Positions 33,309 through 45,070 of a stretch of 64,000 nucleotides of DNA are shown one piece after another. The stretch comes from Fusarium oxysporum f. sp. lycopersici 4287 (lineage: Eukaryota; Ascomycota; Sordariomycetes; Hypocreales; Nectriaceae), in contig NC_030990.1 of the NCBI RefSeq assembly GCF_000149955.1, forward strand, positions 4,143,482 to 4,207,481, given 5' to 3'. A program made the translations under genes and the position numbers. The stretch's first letter is position 1; every line of letters starts with the position of its first letter. The notes under the pieces are model-generated. The model saw nothing but the letters and a program-made list of their open reading frames with translations, was not told the origin of the DNA and ran no database searches.

Positions 33309-36001
33309 ATGCCCAGTGAAGTGATCGATCGCCCTAATCCGGCTCCGCTGGACAGTCATCTTCCAGATGTAGCTCTGGAATTGGCACTCAAGGCGCCCAA
33401 GAAGCAGCTGGACAAGAAGATCGCCCAATCGCTCAATGATTTCCAGCATGCGGCATGCTACATTGCAGGGTGTAAGTGAGGTCAATTAGTGCGGCGCATG
33501 TGGCTAACGCTAAGACAGCCATGATCTTCCTGAAAGACAACGTCTTACTTGAGAGGGACTTGAAGTCAGAAGATATCAAGCCACGATTATTGGGTATGTG
33601 AACATCGCTCACTTTGGTGCCTAGCTAATGCTTCAAAGGCCACTGGGGGACATGTCCGGGCATCATCTTAGTCTGGTCGCATCTCAACCTTCTCATCCGC
33701 AATCATGATCTGGAAATGATCTTTGTGATCGGGCCCGGTCACGGTGCTCCTGCTGCTTTGGCCTCACTATGGCTCGAGGGATCTCTCGAGAGATTCTTCC
33801 CTCAGAAGTATGGCGTTAGCAAGGATGGCTTGCGAAACCTCATTACCGGGTTTTCGGTTCCTGGAGGCTTCCCTAGGTGAGATAAGTGTTAAACGTCGAG
33901 ATAAAACCAAGCTAACCAGTTCAGTCACATCAACTCCGAAACTCCGGGATCTATCCACGAGGGTGGTGAGCTAGGCTACTCCCTAGCTGTTTCATTTGGT
34001 GCCGTCATGGATAACCCAGACCTGATTGTCACTTGTCTTGTTGGAGATGGTGAAGCCGAGAGTGGTCCCACCGCAGCGTAAGTTGGTTGCATCTTTCCAT
34101 GGCATTTAGTAACTGTTTAGTGCTTGGCACTCCATCAAGTACATTGATCCCGCCGAGTCTGGAGCCGTTATTCCCATTCTGCATGTGAATGGCTTCAAGA
34201 TCAGCGAGAGGACGATTTATGGTTGCATGGACAACAAGGAACTCTCCAGTTTGTTCGCCGGGTATGGATACCAGCCAACGATCGTGGAGACGCTCGAAGA
34301 GATCGACAGCGAACTCTCGGATGCTTTAGAGTGGGCTGTCAACGAGATCAAGAAGATCCAAGAGGCAGCTCGAGATAAGAAGCCCATTGTCAAGCCACGC
34401 TGGCCCATGATTGTCCTTCGAACACCCAAGGGGTGGACAGGTCCCAAGAAGGTTGACGGCGAGTTCATTGAAGGCTCTTTCCACTCTCATCAGATCCCTG
34501 TTCCCAACGCCAGCAAGGATGAGGAGCACCTCAAGATTCTTCAAGACTGGCTCAAGACCTATGATACAGCCCACTTGCTCAAAGACGGAAAGCCTGCTGA
34601 CAGTATCTTGGAGATCATTCCTCAAAAGGATGAAAAGCGACTTGGACAGCTCAAGAAGACATACGACCCTTATCAGCAATTGGAGGTTCCTAACTGGAAG
34701 ACTTTTGCAGTGGAGAAGGCTTCGCAAAACAGCTGCATGAAGCAAACTGGCGATTTCCTGAACCAGGTCATCAAGGAAAACCCCAAGAGCTTCCGTATCT
34801 TCTCTCCTGATGAACTGGAGAGCAACAAGCTCAGTGCAGTCTTTGAGAACACAGGCCGAAACTTCCAGTGGGATGAGTTCTCTCGCGCCCAGGGCGGCAG
34901 AGTTATTGAGATCCTCTCCGAGCATTGCTGCCAAGGATGGATGCAGGCAAGTATTCCGGGCTGAAGTCGGCGGTTATGCTAACAGCTACCAGGGCTACAC
35001 ACTCACTGGTCGAACGGCACTCTTTCCCAGTTATGAGTCTTTCCTCGGCATCATCCATACCATGATGGTGCAGTACTCCAAGTTCAACAAGATCGCGCGC
35101 GAGACCAACTGGCGGGGCGATCTCAGTTCAATTAACTATATCGAAACCAGCACTTGGGCCCGTCAAGAGCACAACGGCTTCTCTCATCAGAACCCATCCT
35201 TCATCGGCTCTGTTCTCAACCTGAAGGCTGAGGCGGCACGCGTTTATCTCCCTCCCGATGCCAACTGCTTCCTTAGCACCATCCACCACTGCTTGGGATC
35301 TAAGAACTACGTCAACCTTATGATTGGCTCGAAGCAGCCTACTGGTGTCTTCTTGTCTCCCGAGGAGGCTGCTGAACATTGCCGAAAGGGCGCAAGCATC
35401 TGGGAGTTTGCCTCAATTGACAGTGGCAAGGAGCCCGATGTTGTGATCGCTGGTATTGGTGTTGAGGTTACCTTCGAGGTTGTTAAGGCTGCTGAGATCC
35501 TTCGCGCCTGGATCCCTGAGCTTCGAGTCCGAGTCGTCAACGTCACGGATCTCATGGTTCTGGCCGCCGAATCCCGTCACCCACACGCACTCAGCCGAGC
35601 TCACTTCCTGGACATGTTCACGGAGGACAAGGCCGTATGCTTCAACTACCACGGATATGCTGCCGAGCTTCAAGGTCTTCTCTTTGGACGCCCAGGTCTG
35701 CACCGCATGACAGTGGAGGGATACAAGGAGGAGGGTAGCACCACTACACCGTTCGACATGATGCTCCTCAACTGGGTCAGCCGATTCGACGTCGCGAAAC
35801 GTGCGCTCAAGGGCGCTGCCGAGTCAAACGACAAGATTAAGTCCAAGCTTGACGAGACACTCAAGAAGATTGACGACAGAGTTGCGGAGGTCAAGAAGTA
35901 CATTCAGGACGAGGGCAAGGGTAAGTAAACTCCATGCACCAATAATGCAGCGCTAACAAGTGACAGATCCTGAGGACTTGTATGATATGCCCAAGTTTTA
36001 G
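33309..36001 (+). CDS. Xylulose-5-phosphate / fructose-6-phosphate phosphoketolase
   Basis: Thiamine-diphosphate enzyme that splits xylulose 5-phosphate or fructose 6-phosphate to acetyl phosphate plus a shorter sugar phosphate, in the cytosol. Seven exons: 33309-33471, 33519-33593, 33639-33876, 33925-34077, 34121-34946, 34993-35920 and 35967-36001; 805 residues, normal for the family. Seen motifs: [11 protein letters not shown], the histidine-rich [29 protein letters not shown], the cofactor site [48 protein letters not shown] and HPHALS. The intron after CQGWMQ uses a GC donor (GCAAGT), and exon 4 begins at the second of two nearby AGs, since only this restores the frame. Acetyl phosphate would be used by an acetate or acetyltransferase route not seen here. 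Divergent from catalase. Confidence 0.95.
34947..34992 (+). other. GC-AG intron of the phosphoketolase gene
   Basis: 46 nt, phase 0, donor CAG|GCAAGT, acceptor CTACCAG, with a GCTAAC branch-like site at about 34978-34983. Without splicing the frame ends after [11 protein letters not shown]. With splicing it reads [13 protein letters not shown], as the family does. Around one percent of fungal introns use a GC donor. Confidence 0.9.
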
Positions 36002-36675
36002 AGGTTTAAAGAGGATTTAATGGTGTAATTAAACTGTCTAAGAGTAATTTGAAGACATGAGCGAATGAGACTACGATTTTGCATGATCCAAGCTTTGCCC
36101 GATATTTCGTGATTGCTGCAACGCAAGACCACTAAGGCCACGTCTTGAGAGAAATGTGGTATGAACAACAAGTGGACAATATATCGACAAGTTCCTTCGT
36201 CATTCTGAGTCTTTACACGGCGGCAGGATATAGTCTGTCTCGAAGAAGTCGAACTCATCCCCAACTTTTGACTCGACGGTCATGGCTGGCATTGACGAGG
36301 GTGCGAGCCAGGGTCAACGTGGTCTAGACTCCAAAGCTTAGCCAATCAAAACGCTCAAATTGACGCCTCAAGCACGATTCAGGCAATTCTGAATCTCGGC
36401 CGGAGATAACATGGGCACGACGAAAACGCAGTTGCTCAGACATCATGGAAGCAATATACTTCCATCGCACCATAAGCCTTGTCTCATTTTTAGGCTTCTC
36501 AATAGGCACTCTGTGTCACGGAATCTCTTGTTCAATGTGCACAACAAATTGGATTTGGGTGCGGTCTTACCCTCTGTTTATGCCATACTCTTTCAAGTCC
36601 TCTCTCTCCCATAACCCATGATAGCCAAGGTTAAGTATACATAATACAGCAAGTCCTAGCATGATATGGAGCCCA
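36002..36675. other. Convergent intergenic region, no gene seen
   Basis: Between the 3' ends of the phosphoketolase (+) and the 36676 gene (-). No coding potential is supported. Confidence 0.5.
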
Positions 36676-37454
36676 TCACATTCCAAAGTACAACTTTGGC
36701 TCCTCATACAAATCTTTTGACTCCTTTTCCTCCTTCTCCTCCTTCTTCTCACCACCCGAATCGGTGGTCCTCCCCTTTTTAGCTGGGTAGTTAAGCAAAG
36801 GGTTCCGCTCGTATGTGTCCGTTCCGTCAGATCTTGACTGTCGCTCCTGCTCGAGTTTGGAAAAGTATTCACTATAACGATGTTGACGAATCGCCTCGCG
36901 GTTTTCCGTTCCGCCGTTTTCCAATAGCCTATAAAAAGAATTGTCAGTGGCATTTATTTAATGGCACGCCAGGTAGCAGTTGAGGGGGCAAGGAAGCATC
37001 CGTACGAAATACCTCAAGCGATAGTTCATAGTAGTTAGAAATCCAGAGGCAGTATATCTCTTACATAGTATTCTGATACTCCTTCCAGTCCTTCTCGACG
37101 TTTTGCCTTTCTAGCAAGACTTGCCATGCCTCCTGCAGCTCGTCTGCAATGCTTTCATCGGTCCCCTTCAGCTGTGTGAGAATTTTGACAGCCTTTGTGG
37201 CATGGTAGACTCCCGCTTCGGGGAACCTAGCCATTTTCATGTGCAAGTGTGCGGCATGGTAAGGATTCAGGCCTTCTTCCTCGACCAGCTCATTGGCCAA
37301 CCTCAATGCTTCGAGAGCATGGCCATCTCTTTCGAGACTTAGACAGTGATTGAACATATCATGCAACTCCGCTGACTTCTGTTAATCCCCTGACTTTTCC
37401 CGAAAACAGATACGCACCTTGGCGGGTTGTTGGCATAAGAACTGGGGAACTCAT
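36676..37454 (-). CDS. Small helical, TPR-like protein, unknown function
   Basis: Three exons (37454-37418, 37371-37065, 36928-36676) encode 198 residues. Start chosen at 37454 (ATG AGT TCC CCA) because only this frame joins the second exon in phase: donor CAAG|GTGCGT, acceptor GTCAG|CGGAG. A hydrophobic frame upstream (from 37563) does not join. The central part, LHDMFNHCLSLERDGHALEA through MARFPEAGVYHATKAVKILTQL, has the helix-turn-helix spacing of tetratricopeptide repeats. The last 60 residues are charged and low complexity (Lys/Glu runs, TDSGGEKKEEKEEKE), ending LYEEPKLYFGM. No membrane segment. Intron 2 (136 nt) is long for this region. I do not recognise a named family. Confidence 0.7.
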
Positions 37455-38045
37455 GGTCGATACGAAAACGGGGATATGGTTTAATTGAGTAGAGCTGTGG
37501 TTTTTGTGATGAAACAAGAATGATGGTGATTGTGATAAAGATTATGATGGAGAAGAAGATCATCCTAGAGCGAATTGTCGGTAAAGACGAAAGACATGAA
37601 AGTGCCGTCCTTCACTCTTTGGATGTGTCAAGTGACAGGCAAGAAGCAGCTGACGATGGGAAACCGAGTACATTCTCGTCTAGGGGAGGAGCTAAGCATG
37701 GCACCTCAGCATGATGACAGTAGCTTTCTCGGAAAGTTCGCATGTTTTGGTCAAAATTTTAGCGCTCATGAGATATTCCTATAGGAAGGTAGTTACGATA
37801 GTTTGTCGTAATCCTCACGGAACATGGGGCAATGTAATGAGCTACGCTACAATGGATGTAATATATTACTGCGTGTTAACCAAACCCTGCGCAACCAAGG
37901 TTATGAAAGACAAAAATAGGTACATAGGAAATGACTTCCATTTGGAGACGCAATAAAGTAACGAAGGAAGAACAAGAAGTTTGTGTGTGTCGTATACGTT
38001 GCTTGTTTCCTTTTGCATTGCTCTCCACCCCGAATGTGCGACCTT
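37455..38045. other. Intergenic region, no gene seen
   Basis: About 590 bases upstream of the helical protein and downstream of the sugar dehydrogenase (both on -). Short frames only. Confidence 0.45.
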
Positions 38046-39395
38046 TCAAGGACACCAACGCTCCACAACAACTCCCCGAACACGTTCCAACACGTCAAAA
38101 TCGAGACCCTCTTGACGAAAAGCAACAATAATCATGTCAAAATCTCGTTCAAGAGTCTCGACAGTCCATTCGGCTTCATCAAGTCGTGGAATCTGAGGAA
38201 CTGCGTTTTGCGACACGAGAGGATCAGCCCAAGTGACATCGACCTTGCTTGTTTCGACCAAACGCCTCGCCAATTCGAGACCAGGGGAGTTGGCAAGATG
38301 TGACTGCCCACGCTTGAAGCCAATACCAACCACAAGAACGCGTGGTCGCAGACCGTTCCTGTCAACGCTGCAGAGGCGCGTCACAGCGCGTTGTGCGATT
38401 TCGGAAGGACGATCCCGCATCTTCTCAGATGCTGCCCGCAGAAGAGGAAATCTGCTGTTAGAAAGCAAATACCATGGATTGACTGGAATGCAATGACCAC
38501 CAACACCAAGGCCTGGTGAGAACGGGAGGTAGCCAAATGGCTTAGTGGCAGCTGCGCGACAAACTTCATATGGATCGATGCCATGAGCACCACAAGCATC
38601 CGCCATCTCGTTGGCGTAGGCGATGCAAACCATGCGCTGACAATTCTCGTACAGCTTCATCATCTCGGCAACTTCTGGCTTCGACACTGGCACAACGTGA
38701 TCGAAACTCTTCGAGTAGAGCCTCATGATAGCATCAAGCGACCCCGGGACCACGTCGTCGAGTCCAGACACGATCTTCGGTATGGAGTGAGCTGATGGCT
38801 CGGTGCGACCGGGATCAACGCGTTCAGGAGACATGCCTGCGAGGAACCCACGCTCTTTTGCGAGAGGGCCAAGAAGAGCGCGTGTCATTCCCACTGCCAC
38901 CGAACTCTCCACGACGACCACAGCGCCTTGGCGACCGTAGAGCTTGACCACGCCCAGAGCACTCCGGAGGTATGATGAGTCGATTGTTTTGTGATCAATC
39001 AGAAGAGTCGGTACTGAGATGAGAAAGTGGGTGACTTCAGCAAGATCTGAAGGCTTGCACGTGAACTTGGCACGACTGCCGACAGGTTGCTTCTGAGTCA
39101 GCTGTTGAGTTCGAGCTTCTGATACATCGTATCCAAGTACGTCGTGGTTTTTTGAGAAAACGTCGACTAGATGCTCGCCAACATAGCCGACCCCTATGAC
39201 AGCAACGAGCGGCTCAGCAGTTGCTTCAATTGGCTTTGACACCACGTTGAAGACATCTTCTGCCTCTGAAATTTCACTTGGAGGAGTGATGTCGTAGTAT
39301 TCTCGACTGGAAATGTTCCACGACTTTGTTTCTGGCTCATGACTAACAAAAGGAAGACCCTGAACAAGGAGGCTCTCGGCAAGAATTTGAGCCAT
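38046..39395 (-). CDS. Nucleotide-sugar 6-dehydrogenase (UDP-glucose/UDP-HexNAc dehydrogenase family)
   Basis: Four-electron NAD-dependent oxidation of a nucleotide sugar to its uronic acid. Single exon, 449 residues from the ATG at 39395; the in-frame TTG upstream is not used. After an N-terminal extension of about 60 residues comes the NAD fold (VAVIGVGYVGEHLVDVF, GxGxxG at about 68-73), then SPERVDPG, the helix with MKLYENCQRMVCIAYANEMAD, and the catalytic cysteine in GLGVGGHCIPVNPWYLL. The C-terminal domain has GIGFKRGQSHLANSPGLELA. The length and GGHCIPVNP form are closer to the bacterial WbpA/WecC group (UDP-N-acetylhexosamine dehydrogenases) than to the usual eukaryotic UDP-glucose enzyme. 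That would give a hexosaminuronic acid; this is an inference. Lies 2 kb from a chitin deacetylase. Confidence 0.9.
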   Translation of the reverse strand: MAQILAESLLVQGLPFVSHEPETKSWNISSREYYDITPPSEISEAEDVFNVVSKPIEATAEPLVAVIGVGYVGEHLVDVFSKNHDVLGYDVSEARTQQLTQKQPVGSRAKFTCKPSDLAEVTHFLISVPTLLIDHKTIDSSYLRSALGVVKLYGRQGAVVVVESSVAVGMTRALLGPLAKERGFLAGMSPERVDPGRTEPSAHSIPKIVSGLDDVVPGSLDAIMRLYSKSFDHVVPVSKPEVAEMMKLYENCQRMVCIAYANEMADACGAHGIDPYEVCRAAATKPFGYLPFSPGLGVGGHCIPVNPWYLLSNSRFPLLRAASEKMRDRPSEIAQRAVTRLCSVDRNGLRPRVLVVGIGFKRGQSHLANSPGLELARRLVETSKVDVTWADPLVSQNAVPQIPRLDEAEWTVETLERDFDMIIVAFRQEGLDFDVLERVRGVVVERWCP

Positions 39396-41380
39396 GATGG
39401 TAACGATCGACAATTAACGAGTGGATGAGGTGAAGTGAGAAAAGATGCAGAGAAATCATTGGGGTTCGACGGGAGCATATGTATCATCAATGGACGACTA
39501 TCGGCTCGTATCGAGCGATCCATCTACACTTCTGGCTTCACAATGCGACCGATGAATCGAGAACTTTTCCTTTCCGTTCCAAATTCAACGGCTATACCAT
39601 GCGGCGTCAGGCCTCAGTAACCGGAGCTTTCTTACACGATACTCCGAGCCTCAAGTGGAAACTTGGCCTACGACAGGAATTGCCCCTGAATAGCTTGCCG
39701 CACGAATGCATCTGGCCACACAAGATCTTTGCACCAACCAAGATGTGATTGTGAAGTCACAAAGACTGAAACTAGCAACCGCCACTCCGCAATCCCAACT
39801 CGAGGAAACTTGCGAGGGCCAATACAGCCTCACCGATGCCTTGGTTAATCCCCTGTATCCTATGCAGGAGTCGACTAGCCTGGAAGCACTGCATCTATTT
39901 CAGCTGACGTGCCTGAATTAACATCCTAGCTCAGTCAAACTGTTGTACAGGATGACGAGGGTATGTCGAAGTTGAAGATCAGTCAATTCTGACTCTATTT
40001 CGCGAATACATTTCCAAGGAAGGATATGTCATCGTACCGGGCCGCGCTTGATCTATTGGAAAGCTTATTGGCTCAATGACTGATACGCATTCTTGCTAGC
40101 TTGACTACAGGATCACTAAAAATCTTGCGTTGAGAACATGATTGAGAAACCAGGGGATGAAGCCTCAAGTCAAGCTTGCGGGCTGTTGAGTATCGTTTCC
40201 GATGCCAAGACGGATTCACAAATATCCATGAGATTATTAATGCGTTTGACAGGACAACCTCAACCGTTTGAGGACGATTGCATATGAGATGCTGGCAGTC
40301 TATTCACTGTGACACGGTGAAGGACAATATTAGGAACACATCCTCAGTGTGGGGCCAGAAACTCCTCATCAACCCGACAGCGGAAAATGGAACAGCCTTG
40401 AACCTGGCAAGGCTATCTCGCCTGGGATGTTGACATGGCTTGCTGAAGTCAAGCTGAATGATGTTACACAAGCTGACGGAACACGTCAGTTCCTTCCCGA
40501 CGGGCATTAAGCTCACTGTCCCTGTTTCGTGTCCCGGTGGCGGTTCATATTTTTATCACGACAAGGATGAAAGACAAGCGTCTTCGAATCGGTAGCCAAC
40601 CTTCAGAACTATTCTAGACCTTGTGCAACGATACACGAGAGACATTGAAATGGGACGAATACGAGTATATGCGCCAAGAAAAACTCGGATAATCCGACTG
40701 GAAGACGCTGCAAAAGCAAGGATAGCTGCAGGTGACCCGCGTTTTTGGGTGTCTCTGGGGACAGTTTCCTCCATGGCCTTGAGGCTGATAGCATTGATCC
40801 TGGATATTGTCAGTTCTTGTCGGCGAATCATCACATTCGAGAGCCAACTCATCAACATCCGTGTTGATGAGAATATTGAAAACCTGAAGACACAATCAAG
40901 TCCTCCTGCTTGGCATGGCATCAATGGGTCAATATCTGCAAGTCGAATATTCTTTACATTGTCAAATCAGAGCACCATCGACATGTAATTGCCCGAAGAG
41001 AAAACAATAAATCAGAGACAGTGGCCTCACCTGATGATGGCTGGCTTGTTGTTGGGGATGGCTTATATTGATCTCGACGTGGATCCTAATTGACCATTAG
41101 GTGACCTGGTATGAGGCCTAGGCTGCCAGGCCAGTACATTCAACTCGGCTGACGGTCTCTCGTGTTCAAGATGCAGAATTTGGGCGTTCAATCCCTCTTA
41201 ATTTTAAGTTGGATGTTTGCCTGGCTCAGGAGCTGCAGTTACGCGTGCCCCACGTAGATAAACTCCATCAAGGCTTCATACAACTACCCATCGGCCGCTC
41301 GCATCGCCACTCGTTCAACTCATCATTTTACCTTCTTTCGTTCCAAATATATTGCTTCCGTTTCATAACTATCGCTCAAA
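39396..41380. other. Divergent intergenic region between the sugar dehydrogenase and the chitin deacetylase
   Basis: Nearly 2 kb between two start codons facing apart. Overlapping open frames at 40556-40924 (-) and 40623-40988 (+) have no recognisable domain, and the + frame is preceded by stops; it may be a relic. The last 150 bases are C/T-rich leader of the deacetylase. Confidence 0.4.
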
Positions 41381-43065
41381 ATGAAGACCAGCCTTCCCGT
41401 CACCCTTGCTTCCCTGTTGCTCCATGCAGGGACTGTTCTGTCTGAACCAGTCTTCGCAGCTGATGATCTTTTGTCATTGCGCGATTCGAAGTTGAGGAAA
41501 CGTGCTGAGTGTGGTCTTGGGATTGGTTCGTGCAATCCTGGATCCTGTTGTTCAGAGAGTGGCTTCTGCGGAACAACCGGAGACTTTTGTGGTGGTTCTG
41601 CTTGCCAGCTTGAGTACAGCGATTCGTGTGATACTTTGTAAGTGCTATCTGAAGCTTGGGAATCACAGAAAATATCTTGTATCTTCCAAGTCCTCGTACT
41701 GCAGTAACGGACATGAAGCTGACATCGAGACCAGTTTCGGGCCTCGTGGAAGCAGCACGGAAGGGATTTCTCGACCACAGCTTGGCAATGTCCCGTATGG
41801 TATGTCTTTGCATCAACTTTAATGGCCGTCTGCATTATTAGATGCTCACAGCAGAAACAGGCACTGTCATCACAACTTGCACTACACCCGGTGTGATTGC
41901 TCTGACATTCGATGATGGCCCTCTCGATTACACCAATGACCTCTTGGATCTTTTGGATGAAAGAGACGTCCAGGCCACTTTCTTTGTGGCGGGCAACAAC
42001 AGGGCCAAGGGACATATCGATGACTCGTCCAACCCATGGCCCGCTGTGATGAGACGCATGTTCTCTGCAGGTCATCACATTGCCAGCCATACTTGGACTC
42101 ATCGCAATCTCAACGAGGTCAACAGCACTATCCGAAGATCTGAGATGATCTACAATGAGATGGCATTCCGAAATCTCTTTGGTTGGATTCCGACCTACAT
42201 GCGGGCGCCATACCTCGAGTGCAACGCCGCATCTGGTTGCCTCGATGAGATGTCTGAACTTGGCTACCATGTTGTAGACCAGAACATTGACACGAAGGAC
42301 TACGAAAATGATAATCCTGCCCTGATCCAAATCTCCAAGGATCGCTATTCTTCTGGAGTCTCGTCCAACTCAGACAACAACCAGTATATTGTTCTGGCAC
42401 ATGATGTCCATGACCAGACTGTTCACAATTTGACTGCTTTCTTGATCGATACTGCCCAAGATCGTGGATACAGGCTTGTGACTGTCGGAGAATGTCTTGG
42501 TGACCCTCGGGAGAACTGGTACCGAACTGTTTCCAGAGGCCGAGATGTCACATCGACTGAGTCGGCTACCCCTACCCGAACTGTCCCTCCTACCAACGTG
42601 TCGGTGACAACGAGCACAGCTACTGCCACTGGTGGTCTTGTAATTTCCCCAAACCAGCAATGTGGTGGCAACACAGGCTACACTTGTCAGGGTTCAGCCT
42701 TCGGAAGCTGCTGTTCCTGGTATGGCTACTGGTACGCCTTCCCCCGCTCTATTCGTAAAGATTTCAAGCGTACTAACATTATCTAGTGGATCGAGTGAAA
42801 GCTACTGTGGAACAGGCTGTGATGCAGACTTTGGGTCGTGCACGCCTTCCGGAAGCGACATTCACGACACCACCAACGGTCTTTGTGGTCCAGGTGTCAG
42901 GGCATCATGCGGAAACTACGGTGACAAGACCTGTTGCTCTCAGTACGGGTTCTGGTAAGTACCCTCCTAGACCAGGATATCAAATCTTACTGACATGTAC
43001 ACAGCGGCAATAGTGCTGCTCACTGCGGAGCTGGTTGCCAGGGGGGCTTTGGAGAGTGTAACTGA
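41381..43065 (+). CDS. Secreted chitin deacetylase with chitin-binding (CBM18) modules
   Basis: Removes acetyl groups from chitin or chitin oligomers outside the cell. Five exons, 41381-41637, 41705-41799, 41852-42731, 42787-42954 and 43005-43065, encode about 486 residues. Signal peptide at 1-22 (KTSLPVTLASLLLHAGTVLS); then an eight-cysteine CBM18 (CGLGIGSCNPGSCCSESGFC). The NodB catalytic domain follows with TFDDGP, the zinc pair SHTWTHRNL, MRAPYLEC, NIDTKDYE and the catalytic histidine in VLAHDVHDQ. A Thr/Ser/Pro linker precedes two more CBM18 modules at the C-terminus, interrupted by introns at equivalent cysteine codons (WYGYC and SQYGFC). Deacetylation by this family hides chitin from host or competitor recognition. 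The third exon starts at a CAGCAG tandem acceptor, so a one-residue variant is possible. Confidence 0.93.
41848..41854 (+). other. NAGNAG tandem splice acceptor
   Basis: The intron before the deacetylase catalytic exon ends ACAGCAG. Both AGs (41850-41851 and 41853-41854) keep the frame and differ by one alanine codon (G|CA GAA versus G|AA). Alternative use would give two near-identical proteins. Confidence 0.55.
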
Positions 43066-45070
43066 GTTGCATTTTATCCATCAATAGGATGTTAATGTTG
43101 TGACTCAGACGGGAGAGGCTTGTGGAGAGGGTAAGACAGTGATAGCTGTCGGGATATTCTTGTTTACTTTCTTGTATCCTTCCAGGATCATTAATTGTCC
43201 ACGTGTGGACCTCTTTAGCTGGTATTTAGACTTAATTGGTGTTGATTGATGGTAATTCTGCAATAAATCTTGTTGAGATAATCTATCTCACATGCTTTCA
43301 GCTGAGCATGAGCTGCATGGAACCTTTTCCAGATAGACTTTCACTCTTGCTGAAATTACGAGTCTGATGTCTCACAACATCAAACGTGCATTTAAACTTG
43401 CAGAGCCTCCTGAAATAGAAACCCATGCAGCGAGTTTAGGACTATATCCGCTGTATCACCACAAGAAACGCGTCATGGCCTCACTTGGACCTGCATATAC
43501 CAGATCTTAACTCTCATTGGATAAGCCTAACTTGCAAACGACCAACCAACGCATAGTGATCGGCGTGGGGTTCCGCATCCCGATCGTTACACAACATCTC
43601 GGAATGCTACTGGACGTAGAAGGTTACACAACGGGGATATCTTGTCAGTGGCCGGGATATGTAGGTGGAAGACTGGGATGTGCTGAAGGGCCGGGATACA
43701 TTTGTAGATACCAGGGTGAAGGGCCGGGATGTTTCGGTGAAGGACTAGGATATGTACGTGAATGACTGGGCAATCGGGTTGTGGATATCGTCTCGTTGAG
43801 TCTTGCATATTGCGTGCTGAGTTTGCTGGCAAAGGTGTGGCTGCATATAATGGTGCTTTTGTATAATATGTTTGTTTAGTGGTGTGGATGAGTGGGCTGC
43901 TGCAGGTCCGGCCGTGTCTGTTCGGGTTGGGCCGTGAACTTAAGTTTAAACTTGAAGCGGGATCTTGATATCTCACTGCAGGTGTTGTGGGAGAAGGTTC
44001 TGGATGGTGTTGAGTCATACTGCGAGTTCAACTCGGGGAAGTTGTCGTGATGGCACTGCGGAACTATTCGGTTTACGAACAATGCCTTATTCCATATTCC
44101 TCTTCTCACAACAACATATACAAGTGACTCTAATGGTGGAGTTGTCACATATCCTGTCAAGCAGAGAGCTTCGTATTCTGACATCTAGATCTCCCTCCCC
44201 TCTGCAAAGATCCGAAATACCAGATATACATACCCTGTTCCTTGTAGTGACATGCCAATGCATCGAGGCCACTCTGATATTGAATCTCAACAATCCCAAC
44301 AAGTAAAAGATCCACGCATCGAGATTCCACAGGCCTCATCCCGAAATAATCGCCCCATACGGTTCGGGTGAGATTTGCGGTGACACAACAAACCCAATTG
44401 CCAACACTCAGGTACTCTCCCGCTGCCTTGGCTGCATCTGACCAAGCAAATCCGTTTTCATATTCAGTAGGCTATTTCAAAAATAGCCACGGGCCGAGTA
44501 TTCGCAGCTGATATCAAGGATCTTGCGCGTCTCCCGTTGATCACTTCACCCGTGTTTAGCACTACGGGCGTATGCAAGGTCTCCATTTCAGGACTATTAC
44601 TTTTTCAATTTTTGTAAAAATTGCTTTCCCGTGATGGAAGCATTGGTCAGCGGAGATCCCGTGCCCCCTCTCTCGTGTGCTGTCGTGTTATGCTCGTGAG
44701 GACCAACGGTGAGGCTGGACGGCAGTGTGAGGCCTTTGTAATATTTGTTTTTGGGGACTAGTGCTTTTGTGCTGGAGAGATCTTGCTATAGCTTCAATGT
44801 CCCCCGACTTTGGATGTTGGTTTCTGTTCGATAGGAGATAGACTCATCACTCGCTTTTGGGTTTTGTTGGAAGGGTATTCTTTCGTCGGGTCTTTGACCT
44901 TGTCACTCGCTTTTGTCTCTCGTTATTCTCGTTGCTTCGGTCTACAAACTCGGCTCCAGGTTTTCGATTAGTATTCGCTAGAATTGTAAGTATCCTGAGC
45001 CTGTGTCGTAGCATATACTAAATTCTCTAGCTAACGCTTTTGATCGAACGGGTCCAAGTCAACAATCGCA
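43066..45070. other. Intergenic region with a degenerate minisatellite
   Basis: About 2 kb between the deacetylase and the glycosyltransferase, both on +. No gene is supported; open frames at 43517-43765 (+) and 43587-44018 (-) arise from the repeat. A near-palindrome CAATTTTTGTAAAAATTG lies at 44606-44623. The stretch from about 44640 is G/T-rich leader DNA of the next gene. Confidence 0.45.
43648..43769. repeat. Degenerate tandem repeat, unit about 24 nt
   Basis: Units begin GGCCGGGATATGTAGGTGGA, TGGGATGTGCTGAAG, GGCCGGGATACATTTG, GGCCGGGATGTTTCGG and TAGGATATGTACGTG, with lengths between 15 and 33 nt. On + they translate as GPGY/GPGC-like repeats, but no ORF context supports coding. A worn minisatellite. 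Confidence 0.6.

Noticed and set aside
37455..37563. Hydrophobic start (MIFFSIIIFITITIILV) for the helical protein at 36676-37454
   Set aside because: Its frame cannot be joined to the second exon with any good splice pair; the ATG at 37454 joins in phase.
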